Shown: positions 10,291 to 21,518 of the stretch, piece by piece
Layout of the letters: each line of letters begins with the position of its first letter
How positions within the stretch are numbered: position 1 is the first letter of the stretch
NCBI GenBank assembly: GCA_002633005.1
Contig: NMRA01000129.1
Coordinates: 28,133 to 92,132 of the forward strand
From: Phoronis australis
Lineage: Eukaryota > Phoronida > Phoronidae
DNA length: 64,000 bases
Direction of reading: 5' to 3'
Position numbers and translations under genes: made by a program
Notes under the pieces: generated by a model
The model's database searches: none
Seen by the model: only the letters and a program-made list of their open reading frames with translations
Told to the model about the DNA's origin: nothing

Positions 10291-11555
10291 AAAAAAACAA
10301 AGCTACGTTTGTTTACAAAAACAAAACAAAAGTCTAAAATTCACTAATAATAACAAATACACACTGATTTAACCTACAAAATTGAGAAGCAACTTGCACC
10401 AACTCATGAGTAATTAATAAAAGTTTGACTGCAATGAAAGAAGTTTGACCTGGATTAACAGAACAAAAAGTCCATGACCTCTACCCCATTACAGCGTTCT
10501 GTCATTCAGTAACTTTTCCAGACGCGAGGGTTGCTGAACGTGCGATAAAATCTGACTCTTTTGTTAACTGCCCAGCTCAGTCTTTTGTCCCGTAAGATAA
10601 CAAGCAGGCCAATTATCTCCCAGTCTTCAAAGGAAACGTATAGTGGTTGCACGCTATTACCGAACGCGTATGAACACAGTCAAACCCAGTGCGTCCGTTT
10701 GGACAGAATAGATTGTCTTAACTTCCGTTGTAGTTGGGCGATTTTGGCGATTCAAAAACGGAGCGTTATCAACATTTGACGAGGAATTCAGAAATGCTAT
10801 TGGTTTAAGCACAAATGTGTTATAACTTAACTTTTTATCAGCCCAGCCCAGTCAGTCTAGATACGATCTGATCGGAGATTAGAAAAATTATCGAACAAAA
10901 GAGCGCAGGCCCTCCAACCATAAATGCCAGAATGGAGTTAATCAGTCGTGTAAGCTATTGGCTACGGGGGTAAACTTCCAAACTTGTTGTTGGGCTATAG
11001 AATCGAACAAGTTGGGAGCAACGGGATGTCGCCGTCATGAAGGACATACAGTGTACTGTGAAGGGTTCTCACGCAAAATGGCTTCCCACAAAATTCTGCA
11101 GACAACTGGGATTTCATTTTGTTAAATTTCTAGACAAAAATATTTCTGAAAAATTTGGCATTAACATACTTTGTTCCATATACCTATTGTGAAACCAAAC
11201 ATTCTTCATAAAATTTTGAACAATTTTACAGATATTTTTGTCCAAAAATTGAAGGGAGATTGCCATAAAAGGGAGAACTAAAAGACCAGTAAACTTGAAT
11301 TTGTTACACATTTAGTTAATTTCTTTGAAAAAGGAACTGAAATTAAACAGTACTCGCCATTACACACATATTTCAACACAGGACAGTCTCCCAGTTGTTG
11401 GGACCACGTTAGGTACTCATTAGATCACTAATACACAGCTGCTCCCAGAATGAGGGTCAAAAGTACAATACTTCTTTTAATTTAAAATTTACTTCTGCTT
11501 GGTGCATTCCAAAATGTTTACAGATTCAGATAACAGGCAGCTTCTGGCATTCCTT
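10291..11555. other. Intergenic, no gene seen
   Basis: Low-complexity AT-rich DNA. The short frames (for example 10561-10779 and 11114-11311) carry no domain features that I can recognise. Confidence 0.4.
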
Positions 11556-11823
11556 CATGCACCACGAGAGCACCTTGCAGGGGAGGGCTCAGGGGGCTCG
11601 AACAAGCCCCCAGTTGACGAAGTGGATAAAAAGGTCCACCTCAAAGAAACAACTAAGAAAAAAGTAGAAAACGAGATAAAAGGACTTGCGCTAAAAAGGC
11701 AGGAACCACCAAAATTTGGTGAATGCACAATTCATAGCTTTGAATGCACCCCATCAATCTTAGTAAAAGGTCCACATTCTCAAAAATCCGAGCCCCCCCA
11801 TTTTTAGGCTGGATGCACACATG
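11556..11823 (-). mobile_element. Family D MITE, copy 1
   Basis: Ends are CATGCACCACGAGAG and GGCTGGATGCACACATG. Inside each end lies a GGGGGCTCGA or GAGCCCCCC block typical of the family. Related copies are at 26684-26951, 34806-34958 and 58563-58807, where the ends read CATGTGCGCACCCAG and CTGGGTGCGCGCATG. The orientation appears opposite to those copies. The 102-residue frame covering it is composed of repeat sequence. Confidence 0.5.
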
Positions 11824-12748
11824 TGCACAAGAGATGGGAAGCTATTCAAAGGGCTATGCAGTTAAGACAGAATCAGGGTTTTGACACCTATAAAATCTGA
11901 GGTGGGACTTTGAATGCTGGCTAGACCATCGAGTAACAATAATGCAAAATCAGGCATAGCAAAAACAAAACAGCTCAACTTGAGCAAAAATTGGTTCTTG
12001 TCCAATAGATGGCGTAGTTGTTGAACCATCAGTCATAATGGCTGATTAGAAGTCTTCCTCGATACCTGACATACTGTAAATACATTACATGCCAAAAACA
12101 ATCAGACTTAATGACCAGAAATTCTCAATCATGACTGCTGAACCCAAATCGAATTCCCCCATCATAATGCCTTAGTGCAAGACAAATTAAGAGAACCTTG
12201 AACGATGCCTAATGACGGTAAACAGCATTTGGCTATAATGTATGCATTCAGTGTTCTCCACAAGTTCGATTCGTCACTGCATCGGATTTGAATTTTGCCG
12301 TGAGAAGTTTGACTTGCTTGCATCGAATTTGAAAGGTATGCAAAGAGTTTGAGGTATTGAGGGATTTTAATTTCTTTTGACAAATTAGGAAATTTTGGAC
12401 GTTTGAACCAGTTCAATACATTTGCATTCCAATAAAAACTCTTCAAAGTGTGGACATGGACTTTTGAACATGTACATGTATTTTGCAATTCCAGTCAAGT
12501 TTGAATGTTATGTTGTGGGAAACACTGTGTATTCCTTTTCATCTCATTGACATGAGGATAATTTAGCTTTTCTACAATGCATTCATCTTCCAGAGGAAAA
12601 GCGAAATTAAACATCCAATACACAAATGAGTTGTTGCACACATATGATGAGAGATAAAGTGTGCCTACCTATGAAGTGCACGCCTGTCACAATTAACATA
12701 AATCTACAGCAAGCTATTTGCCTCCCGTTCCTGAATCCACATCTTCAA
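11824..12748. other. Intergenic, 3' flank of METTL7-like gene
   Basis: No coding region recognised. The METTL7-like gene reads leftward into this area, so its 3' UTR would lie here. The reverse frame at 12162-12488 has no family features. Confidence 0.35.
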
Positions 12749-14039
12749 TCATTTAGTGGCTGTACCAATCAGTCGTCGGCTAATCAACCTTAGGAACAAA
12801 GGTTTTACGGAAAAAAAATCCTGTTGTACACTTGAGAAGCCCGCATCTTCAACATACTACCACGTTCTTCTGTTCACATGGCAGTTGTCACTTAGAAGTT
12901 TCCAAAATGGATTGAGTAGGTTTTGCATTGACTTTAACCAGCTGTTCTCCTCAGCCGCAACATGTTCATAGAAATAAAACCTCCCTCCCTGAAATGAGAA
13001 TTTCAAGGTCATTAAATGCTGCTCTGACAATTGAAATTATCAATGTGTTTTAAGATATGTCCAGTTGAAGTTAATTGAGCAACAGGCTATGTATATTGAA
13101 AGCAGGCACTCTGTGCAGTGTTTTTTCTAAGGGTGTGTGTTTCAGTGGTTTCTGATGCTTCTGTGATATAAACAGCTTTTGAACAAACATTGCATGCGAG
13201 ATGGAAAGTGGGAACTGTTATCAGTAAAATCAGGGAGTTCCTCCAGAGCAGGAACTCAGAAGTTATAAAGACTACAGCAGTGGCGGATCTAGGATATGAT
13301 AAGGGGGGCCCAACAATTTGTCTCGGGCAATCGCGCAGGGTATCAGGGCAGAGTATTTGCAGAGATTTTGCCATCAGACAATGCCACCTCCGAGTTGCCA
13401 AATGGAATCCGGGAGAATTTTGGGGGGGGCCATGGCCCCCTTGGCACCCCTCTAAATCTGCCACTGGTACATGCGTGTTGTGAGCGTCATTCAAGACCTT
13501 GAATAACGTACCGGCTTCAAAACTCTATGGACTTCACTCAGTACCTTGGCTGGCTCCTGCACACTACATAATACCAATGTACAGACCACTGCGTCTACAC
13601 TGTTACTAGCCACTGACAAACTCTCTCCACCACCCACTTCAAACTCATCTATGTTCAGATTGGGGAATTCATCCATTCTGCTCTGCACATAGGATTTGAA
13701 GTGGGGATTGGGATCCACACAAATAATCCGTGATCCACTGGGATAGTACTCAAAATTCGCAGCACTTCCAACTCCGATTTCGAGAATAGTTAGTGTTTGC
13801 ACATGCTTTTCCACCGGTGCTCGAACTCTCGTCATGCTCCCGATGTCCATCTGTTTTGTACTGCATTCTGAAACCAAATTCTGCGATGTCTGATGATCAT
13901 GTAAAGTTGAGAACAACTGTTTCTTCTTCGCTGTGATCTGTTCACTTTTAACCTCAGCGAGACGAATTCTTTCAATAACGACACAGTACGCACGCTGGTA
14001 CAGGCTGTGCAAACTCGTGATCAGACTGTGCAAACTCAT
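12749..14039 (-). CDS. METTL7-like (TMT1-type) methyltransferase with an in-frame TAG in the last exon
   Basis: Two exons: 13512-14039 and 12749-12988, joined by a phase-0 intron (donor GTACGT, acceptor TTTCAG). The 255-codon product matches the METTL7 family of SAM-dependent methyltransferases, membrane-associated enzymes that include thiol methyltransferases and are usually about 244 residues. Visible motifs: KKKQLFSTL at 38-45, motif I LEIGVGSAANF at 86-96, VDPNP at 108-112, VDAVVCTLVLCSV at 148-160 and GGRFYFYEHVAAEE at the start of exon 2. Codon 44 of exon 2 is TAG (12857-12859). The frame then continues another 35 codons with the correct family ending, including an ISRRLIGTATK-type C terminus, before TGA. 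The hydrophobic N-terminal anchor typical of METTL7 is weak, and motif I has Ala where the family usually has Gly. It may therefore be a young pseudogene, a null allele or a base error. A family A MITE sits in the intron. Confidence 0.8.
12857..12859 (-). other. In-frame TAG in METTL7-like exon 2
   Basis: Reverse-strand TAG directly after a Trp codon. The residues on both sides fit the METTL7 family without a gap, so this is a point change or base-call error, not a missed intron. Confidence 0.75.
13278..13466. mobile_element. Family A MITE in METTL7-like intron
   Basis: Starts CAGTGGCGGATCTAGG and ends CTAAATCTGCCACTG, a clear pair of terminal inverted repeats. The interior (TTTGTCTCGGGCAATCGCGCA, then the GGGAGAATTTTGGGGGG block) is shared with the other family A copies. 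The frames here reading VADLGYDKGG come from the element's end and recur at each family copy. Confidence 0.75.
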
Positions 14040-15249
14040 GATTTGTCAACTTCTAAGGATTCGAACGAGGACCTAAAATGCCATCTTGTACTTGCGGCTA
14101 CTTGTTTTGGCGACCATTTTAACTTATCACATGACTGCACAATGCGCCACCAAACGGAGCAATGTGAACCGCAGCCCGATCCCGTCGGCGGGCGACGCCG
14201 GAAAATTTATTTGCCGGCGGGTTCGCAGTGGACGGTCGGCAAACAGAATCTATCTCATAATTCAATAAAGTTGAGCCTCGGCAATCTTAGCAAAAAGCAA
14301 GAAACCTGTTCGGTTGAGCCAATATTGTCAAAAGATCGCAATGCCATTCCAAAAACAAGTCAAAACAAAAAACACTCAGTTCGGCCCGGCCGGGGGGGCA
14401 ACTAAACTGTAGATAATGTCTATTGGCCAACCGTTTCACGCAAGGTCCCGACCCAGTAGATCTAGTAAAGAATTAAGTTTCACGAATCCAGGGACAAGAA
14501 TTTCAACAGTGCTGATGTTGATAGCCGTCGATACAAAAACGTGAAACCGGCAAACATGAGTCCGATTTTGAAATTCAATCGCGATTTCAATTTCAAACTT
14601 GAATCATACACTTCGCCTCAATAAATCACCTGGATGATCACCGCGGACGAGCCAGATCCGAACAAAGACGGACACGGACGCTCTTCATCGGAATCCGTTA
14701 GTCCTGTGTCCGAGTCGACTGAGTTGTCGGCAGAAAAGTACACTCGTTAACTAAGGTACACTGGGCTTCATAGATTTGTGTTCTCAAGCTCTCTTTGAGA
14801 CATGCTTTGTATTGTAGTAACAATTAAACTTCCCTCCTCCGGGCCGGGCGGCGAAGGCCTCAGAGCACAATACAAAAATCGGATTCTGCTTCAAGTGTCC
14901 ATGGGGTCCGAGTTTTTTTCAGACGCCAAAGACAAAACCTGACTTTTCACCAGTGTTTGGGTACATCAATGCTTTTGTTGACTTCCATGTTAAGCGATTT
15001 GTGTCCAGTATTAGCTATGCGGTCCCTGCACGTCGGACCGGTGTGGCCGGCAAAAAGATATTTTACAAAAATGACATGTCTATAATTACCTCCAGGACGA
15101 ACACGCCATTAAGAAATTTTTTAGCGGGATAATGTTAATGTTTGTAAATCTGTTGATTACCTCGATGTTATTATGTATTATCGGAATAGGAAGTCCTCCA
15201 ACTTGGTCATGAAAAATAATATTTCTAAAGCGGAAGTCCGCCCCGTTGC
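14040..15249. other. Upstream region of METTL7-like gene; no gene seen
   Basis: The frame at 14007-14405 overlaps the methyltransferase start on the opposite strand and has no recognisable domain. It probably holds the promoter of the leftward METTL7-like gene. A GC-rich stretch lies at about 14170-14240. Confidence 0.35.
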
Positions 15250-15490
15250 ACAGTGTAGTGTTGTTTATGGGTTTGCATGCCCTATGAACGAATGTCTTCG
15301 TTCAAACGTCAAACACTGTTACATTGGTCAAGCGGTTTGCAGGGTTTCCCGTCGGTTATCTATGCATCTTCAAAATGGCGCCATCCAAGATCATTTTCTG
15401 CAATGTCACGAACGTAAAATCACACGTCAAGAAATTGTGGAAAACACGTCAATTCGCTACGGGAGCCCGATGTGCTGCGACTGAAAGTAT
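15250..15490 (+). pseudogene. Penelope-like element fragment, GIY-YIG endonuclease region (left part)
   Basis: The forward frame contains CPMNECLRSNVKHCYIGQ, then SRRLSMHLQNGAIQDH and ITRQEIVENTSIRY. This layout (Cys-containing lead-in, Y-I-G, RRL-x-MHL, a TR-x-x-(I/L)V-x-NT motif) is what I know from GIY-YIG domains at the C terminus of Penelope-like retroelements. It ends in stops and is truncated at the left. The element resumes at 16490 after a 989-bp insertion. A second copy lies inverted at 25545-25895. Confidence 0.6.
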
Positions 15491-15495
15491 TAGAG

Positions 15496-16484
15496 CATAG
15501 GCGGATTTAGGGGGGGCAGGGGGCCCGCCGCCCCCCCCCCCCCTTGGCTGTGGGAAAATAATAAAACAGCAAGAGCGTAGGGAAATGTTGAGCTAATTAA
15601 TTAGCCCCGGTAATTAGCATTATACGGCGGAAACAAGATTTTAATGTGTGCAGTTTTAGTGTGTTTGGGGGGGGGCCTCAGATCCAATTTCAAGTGTCAA
15701 ATTCGGAACAGGGCTCAATCGTAACAAAATTATGGCTAGGTATAGGCTCTCCCGCGATATCCCAGGCGGCAGTGGCGCTGCGCACTACGACTCCGTTTCC
15801 GTCGTCTGCTTCACTGTGCAATGAAGAAAATTACTTCATTTTTTAAAGAAAATGGAATCTGAGTGACGATGAAAAAACAGAAGCTGCTGGTAAGATGTGA
15901 ATTTTAATCGAAGCCTCAGTGAATCACTCAGAAACTCATAATTATCTCTTTGTCAAACCTTAACTTAAGACGATTTCCAAAGCAATCGCCTCATTAGTGC
16001 CAACATAAAAAACGGATTTGGTCTTTTGGGCAATTGAAGACTATCTTAAATACAACAAACTCGTTACGAACTGATTGCACAAAGTATAAAAAGTGTAATA
16101 AGCATTACAAAAAGAAGTAGGTTTCGCGCGCAAACGCTGTGGACCATAAACAAGTAGGTCTCTTATCACCAAATTTTGAGTGAAGTCGTGGTGGTGTAGT
16201 GGTAAAGTACTCTCGCTCTTTCCGCCAGGTCGTGAGTTCGAGTCCGTAGAAATTGTAGTGTGTCATGTTTGACACGTTTTTTTTTTTGATAATACTTCAG
16301 GAATCAAGGAAAATGCTTGATTTTTAGAGGAAAAAACAGAAAAATTTTCCTGGGCGGAAGGGGGGCGAACCCCCCTCCCTACCTCCCCCCATTCGGTGCC
16401 ATGCGCATCTAATCGTGCTTTGCACAAATGTTTTCAGACAACATGTTGGGCCCCCCCCCTTGTGATATCCTAGATGCGCCACTG
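15496..16484. mobile_element. 989-bp family C element with target duplication TAGAG
   Basis: Begins CATAGGCGGATTTAGG and ends CCTAGATGCGCCACTG, with TAGAG on both sides (15491-15495 and 16485-16489). In the Penelope-like paralogue the site is intact with one TAGAG (25668-25672, reverse strand), so the boundaries are supported independently. The interior holds long C- and G-runs near both ends and a tRNA-like sequence (16189-16287). No transposase frame is seen. It may be one long element or a short one enlarged by later insertions. Confidence 0.7.
16189..16287 (+). repeat. tRNA-like sequence with Pol III boxes, probably tRNA-derived SINE
   Basis: TGGTGTAGTGG at 16192-16202 fits a Pol III A box, and AGTTCGAGTCC at 16235-16245 is a near-perfect B box at the normal tRNA spacing. 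A run of eleven T at 16277-16287 follows and could terminate Pol III transcription. The acceptor stem does not pair well (GTCGTGG against the sequence after the T arm), so a functional tRNA is unlikely. The short tail and its position inside a transposon suggest a SINE head or tRNA pseudogene. Confidence 0.5.
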
Positions 16485-16489
16485 TAGAG

Positions 16490-16597
16490 TCCCTTTTAAT
16501 TGGTTTTGAGAAGCCTGTTTTGAATGAGCAGCAAACAGGGTCGCGCCGAACGCAACACATGTTTGCGTGACTTTCCTGTCCCCCCCCCCCCTTCATT
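16490..16597 (+). pseudogene. Penelope-like element fragment, right part
   Basis: Continues the alignment of 15250-15490 with the inverted copy near 25545-25668, sharing the block AGCCTGTTTTGAATGAGCA and AACAGGGTC.CGCCG. It follows directly after the right target duplication of the 989-bp insertion. Confidence 0.6.
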
Positions 16598-18190
16598 AGA
16601 CATTAAATTGCACTATTTCACACCCGCCGTGTCCCACTGCAGTTTGTGTGTCATCAGCTTAGTATGCTCTGTGGTGGCATAAATGCGTCATTTTATCTTC
16701 ACTTGAGAATGAAACAAGTATGTTTCGAAATATCGTGTGTCTTTTAATTATGTCGCTAGGTCAGTTACTTTATCTATGTTCAGTTGAGAGTACAGTTTTG
16801 TTCCGAAGGTATGAACGTAACGGAGTAAAGACTGTAAACAATGAAAAGTGTCGTGCATTTAACCAATTCTGTATATACCCTTGAGATTATACTTAGATTT
16901 GACTGTTTTTTCGAATAAACACCATCCTGGCTTTGTCTACAGAAAATTTTGGTGAGCTCAACCATACTATTACTTAAAAAGACATAAGGATGGAACGCGA
17001 AAGCTCATCAAAAATACCTTTTAAACAATTCCTGATGACAGTATCATCTCGCAACGTCTAATACCGCGACAATCATTTTCCCCAGTGTGAAAATTTCCAG
17101 AAAAGTCACAATTTTTTGAAATACGTGCGAAGGAAAAGTTCTGTGGTAACCACAGTTTCTAACGCGCATGAGCTCACACGGTTGGTTTCTTGAAGTCGCT
17201 TGAGGTCAAAGGTCACATTTTCCATATAAGGGGAATGTCTACGCCTATCTTGCCATACCAAACAAGGAGACGTGCTTCGCTTCAGGGTGGGATAAAAATC
17301 GACGAAGTGGGGAACAGCTGAGAGACCGAAATTTGAAACTAACAGAAAATGCTTCGATATCTGGTGAGCAGGTTGAATTCTGTTTCAGTGGCAGAGAACA
17401 ACTTTCAGTATTACAATTTAGCCTGTTTATCGCGCTCTTGGCCTCTTTAACGTACACGCTGATGTAACACGAGTGCCTATAAAGCAAAAAAAAACTCAAA
17501 CATTTAGAAATAGCATTGATTTAATAAAGCATGATCACCCACCCCCCATTATGTCACAGTCCTGTAACCGTTTGACAATTCTTGCTAGACGAGTCCTAAT
17601 TTCTGCTGATGACGGCTGTCTCTCTCTATAGTTATTGTCACATGTTAATTCGCACGGGAATGATTTATCTCGGACAGATAGCTCCTTACGTGGGATGTAT
17701 AAGCATTATCGTGGAAGGAGACGGGCAATATTTTTACTCAAACCACAGTGCACGTAGACACTAAATGCGACAAAATTCTGGATATACTTCATCGTGCGTC
17801 AAATACTCGCGCTTGGAAAACTTGAAATTAAACTTTTTAAAAAATTAACTATCGAAGATCTCGAAACCCTGGCTTTAATTTTAGTGAAGTATTGGCCCTT
17901 GAAAGATTGGTTGTTATGAAAGGTTCACCAACTACAAGCCGCGTGTTTGCTAATTCGCCATCATCATCAGTCGCAATCGTTCGTCAGTCTTCATTGTCAT
18001 CCCTGCAATCAAACAAATTTCCGTTAACAAAAGTCGTTGATGCTGCAGTTAGAGCTTCTGTCATCATCGGTGAGATGTTACATTTAATGCCGGACTTCTA
18101 GTGTCTGGCAGGTGACGTAGGGCGTTAACCTTTATCTTCAGTTCCCACGGTTAGTCTAGTGGCGTCATGAGAGTACACGTATGCTCCCTC
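16598..18190. other. Intergenic, no gene seen
   Basis: No domain is recognisable in the short frames on either strand (16780-16965, 17245-17499, 17892-18101). The right edge would include the promoter of the secreted cysteine-rich gene at 18254. Confidence 0.35.
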
Positions 18191-18198
18191 AATCGGAG

Positions 18199-18210
18199 AG
18201 GATAAATACT
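18199..18210 (+). promoter_or_regulatory. Possible TATA box of the cysteine-rich secreted protein gene
   Basis: GGATAAATACTA lies about 50 bp before the ATG at 18254. The distance leaves only a very short 5' UTR, so this is a tentative call. Confidence 0.3.
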
Positions 18211-18253
18211 AAATCCCTGACTCGCCGCTTCCACTTGCTAACGTAACGTCACC

Positions 18254-20076
18254 ATGAAGCTCTTGGTCGTGTTGTGCGCTGTAATTATAGCCGCTCAGGT
18301 AGGCAAGGGCAAAAATAACCGATCTGGTTGGTCGTCTTTTTTTGTTTCCTCTCACCCTTACTTCACCGCTGTGTGATAGATAGTTTAATAAGTTAGATAT
18401 GGAAACTTCCATGATTGTACATGTACAAGTAACAACAGCAATCACGATGCACAAATTGTAACTTCACCGATTGCCAGTAGAAGAAGCCAGGGTTGAGAGA
18501 AGTGTTTAATTCAAGAAGTTGATTAATAAATTGCACATGGTGTAGCGAATGGTAATTTCCATCATCTAAATCGTGGTGCAAAATACTGTTAATTGTCGTG
18601 ATTAAAAACAATTCTTTTGTCAAATTACCACGAGGCTTGAGAAGGTCATTTGAGAGAGCTAAGCATGGTTTCAACGAATGAGCTGTCAGTTCCTTGCAAA
18701 CTCTGAAGTCACAGCCTCATCCGAAAAAGGAACAAACGGAGATCAATTTTAGATTGGAAAGTGGTTTGCGTGATCTTAACAAGCCTAATGATGCAAGGCA
18801 ATGACAGATCTACGTTTCAGTAAGGGGGGGTTAGGATCCGCGCGAATCCGAGGCGCATAGCGCCGACCGGAGGGAAGGTCAGGAGGGGGTTTCCCTCTCC
18901 CGTGTAAGATTTTTTTAGGTTTTTAGTAGCTGATTTCTTTTTCTTGCTAGCAGTTTTTTTAATTATTATGTTTGATCCTGTCCCGAGGTGGGGGGGGGGT
19001 TGAACCCACTGAACACCCCTGTAGATCCGCCTCTGCAAGGAGTTACTTCAATTCTTAGCCGAGGAAACTGTACTCTGTAGGTCTACTTATATGACCATCA
19101 CAGATTCGAACATGCTCTTCTTAGGCTTTTGATCCGTGGGGTAAACCGAAAGGAACCGTGTGCAACTCGCAAGATGACTGCTCCGAGGGCGAGTGCTGCG
19201 TCATGAATTCTGGGATTGACGTCATTGGAAAACGTGGTATCATCGACCGGTTCTCAAAGGGTATTGACAATTTTTTTAGTTAATGATATAAAAATACTTT
19301 TATATTTCACATGAAGACAACTGTTGAAAACAAGTATATTGGGGTTTACCACGGGAACATGTCCAATAAGCGTTTGTTTTTTTGTTCTTTTTGTTTACTC
19401 TTACCTGCAAAATCTTCACGATAGCCCGTACATGTATACTCACTCGATCTAAGTGGAAATAATGTACGACGAGGTAAGAGCAATTAGACGTCGTGAATAC
19501 TCTGTTCAATGTACAAAATAAGATTAGCGCACACAACAATGCATGGGAAGCAGAACTGATGTCTCTGTGTACGTCAGAGCACACCACTGGATTGAACCAA
19601 CTTGCTTGGTCGCTAGTCCCGTACCCTAATTCTAAAGAAGCCCGGAGGTCTTACATTGTAGGCCCTACATTTTCAAAAACCAACTACAGTTGTACGGAAT
19701 GAATACGATTTCAGTTTGTTGTCCTACCTCAAACACATCCCAAAGCCCATAGTACACGGTGTTGTGCTGCTAACTTTCATATTTACAATGACGAAGTGTC
19801 AAAATACTCTTCCATCAGTGAAGGGTCTGTATGAGCTGCTGCCTTGTCTTTTCAGGAGTGTGCAAACCCTACAAGCAAGAAGGAGATGGCTGCTCACCAG
19901 TGAACCACAAGTCAGTTTTCAACAAGAACGTGCACGCCTTCTCCTGCCCTTGCGCCGATGGACTCGAATGCATCTCGACAAAGCACGTGATCAACAAGAA
20001 CGGGTTCAAGGGTGAAATTCACGTGAACCCAACTTGCACCGTGCCCAAACCCGGAAGTGGCGACGGTGAATTTTAA
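18254..20076 (+). CDS. Secreted ten-cysteine protein, prokineticin / Dickkopf-CRD2-like (colipase fold)
   Basis: Three exons: 18254-18298, 19125-19260 and 19856-20076, with intron phases 0 and 1, encoding 133 residues. Residues 1 to about 17 are a signal peptide (hydrophobic LLVVLCAVIIAA). The mature part has ten cysteines at 28, 34, 39, 40, 63, 73, 91, 93, 99 and 121. The C-x5-C-x4-CC start, the later C-x9-C, C-x-C-x5-C and final C fit the prokineticin family and equally the second cysteine-rich domain of Dickkopf proteins, both colipase-like folds. GVCKPYKQEGDGC resembles Dickkopf, whereas PVNHK.VF resembles prokineticin. It lacks the AVIT N terminus that prokineticins need for receptor activation. 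It is probably an extracellular ligand or immune/cytokine-like factor, but the receptor cannot be inferred. AATAAA at 20108-20113 lies 32 bp after the stop. Confidence 0.8.
18817..19036. mobile_element. MITE related to family A/C in intron 1
   Basis: The right end reads CTGTAGATCCGCCTCTG, an inverted form of the family end. The left end near 18817 (CAGTAAGGGGGGGTTAGGATCCG) is degenerate. The interior includes a G-run and GCGCATAGCGCC. It lies wholly within the first intron of the cysteine-rich protein gene. Confidence 0.5.
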
Positions 20077-20107
20077 GCATCTCGTTTTTGGAAACAAGCT
20101 TTTTGTG

Positions 20108-20113
20108 AATAAA
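20108..20113 (+). terminator. Polyadenylation signal AATAAA
   Basis: Canonical AATAAA 32 bp downstream of the stop codon of the cysteine-rich secreted protein. Confidence 0.6.
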
Positions 20114-21518
20114 ACTGGCTTGACACGTATTCACATTGAAAATGAGTAAAATATATTCACTTCTGACCCAAATTATGAAAATAGAAACGAAAAGACGGAC
20201 AATATAATATTAATTGAGGAAAATTTATGAAGTCGCACAGACATGTTGGTTCTACAGTAGCCGCAGAGGTACTATGAGCTCCACCTTGTCAGTGTCCAAG
20301 ATCGTTTCACAGAAAATAGTCCTAATACTTAAGTGCGCGGGTATTTCTACACATCAAACCTTGAGCAAATCTTAAATCAATAATTCATAATGTGAAATTT
20401 ACATTGTGTATTCCGACTGAAGATCCATTAACATCTACAAATCCCCGAGGATCTCGGATCAATTTATTTTATATTTTTGTGATGTGGTTCAACATAATTT
20501 GACAAAAAGCCGTAAAGCAGTCGTTGTTTTACGACAGTGACTAACATATGAAATATTTGATTTGACTTATTATTTATAAAATATTATGATAATTTAAAAA
20601 AAGATGATTTATTGTTGATTTTTTGTTAATTTAAGGGTTTTACAAGTGCACTATACCAAACTTCACAATGACGTCATACTAATCAAAATGCAAAACAATT
20701 GTAGACATTTGCTTATTAAAATAGCAATTTTGATTTTAAGGAGAAACGACTCGCCTTATATTGTTCTCAAGAACTAAACTTATTTCAAGATCCTAACAGC
20801 GTAACATAATTGCCAATCTAGTGAAACGCAGCAGGATATGATTTTGAAATTGCCGCGTATTTGAGATGGTCAAAACCTGAATTTGAGCTACAATGAATCG
20901 GCGAGATCCTATTACTTTCTATTTGTTCATAGAAAATGTGATGGACATAAGAAATAAATCGTAAACTACGAATATTCCACTGTACGACATTTTGAGAAGA
21001 AGCCAAAACGTTAATATAACAAAATGAAGAAATGTCTAATCACCTCAAAAAAAGTGTTCGAGTGATAGTTTGGGCAAACGTTCATCAATGTCCGCGCACA
21101 GTGTACAAAACATGAATAGTGTTCATAACTACATGTATATACACACCGCGAAGCATCAATTTTCGTTCGTTCACCAGAAGCTCCACGGAATGATGTGATT
21201 TTTTTCATGAAGTCATGTCAGCTTCAGATAAAACACACACACATACAGGTGACTCAGGTAATATCTGTTTTCCTCACGAGTCAATTAAGCTAACAAAAGC
21301 AACAATTCAAAGCAAGGAAGCCTACACAAATATCGAGAGAACTCACTGAAACTTTGCGACAGTTCCAAAATGACAATTCGACACAGTCAAGGAAGCACCA
21401 GCAAGGTCAATTTAACCTGACGGTGACATTGACGATATGTATAATGTAGTTTACACCTTTCAAATTGTGACACGGCGGTCTGTAGGGTGAGCAAGTCACA
21501 GTTGCTTACAAACATACT
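20114..21518. other. Intergenic between convergent genes
   Basis: AT-rich DNA between the rightward cysteine-rich protein gene and the leftward MS4A-like gene, so it holds both 3' ends. No further gene is recognised. Confidence 0.4.

Noticed and set aside
12756..12971. Forward 71-codon frame
   Set aside because: Antisense of METTL7-like exon 2.
13087..13502. Three overlapping frames in the METTL7-like intron
   Set aside because: All are readings of the family A MITE; the same VADLGYxKGG peptide appears at every copy.
16189..16260. Functional tRNA gene
   Set aside because: Pol III boxes are good but the acceptor stem does not pair and the sequence is inside a transposon.
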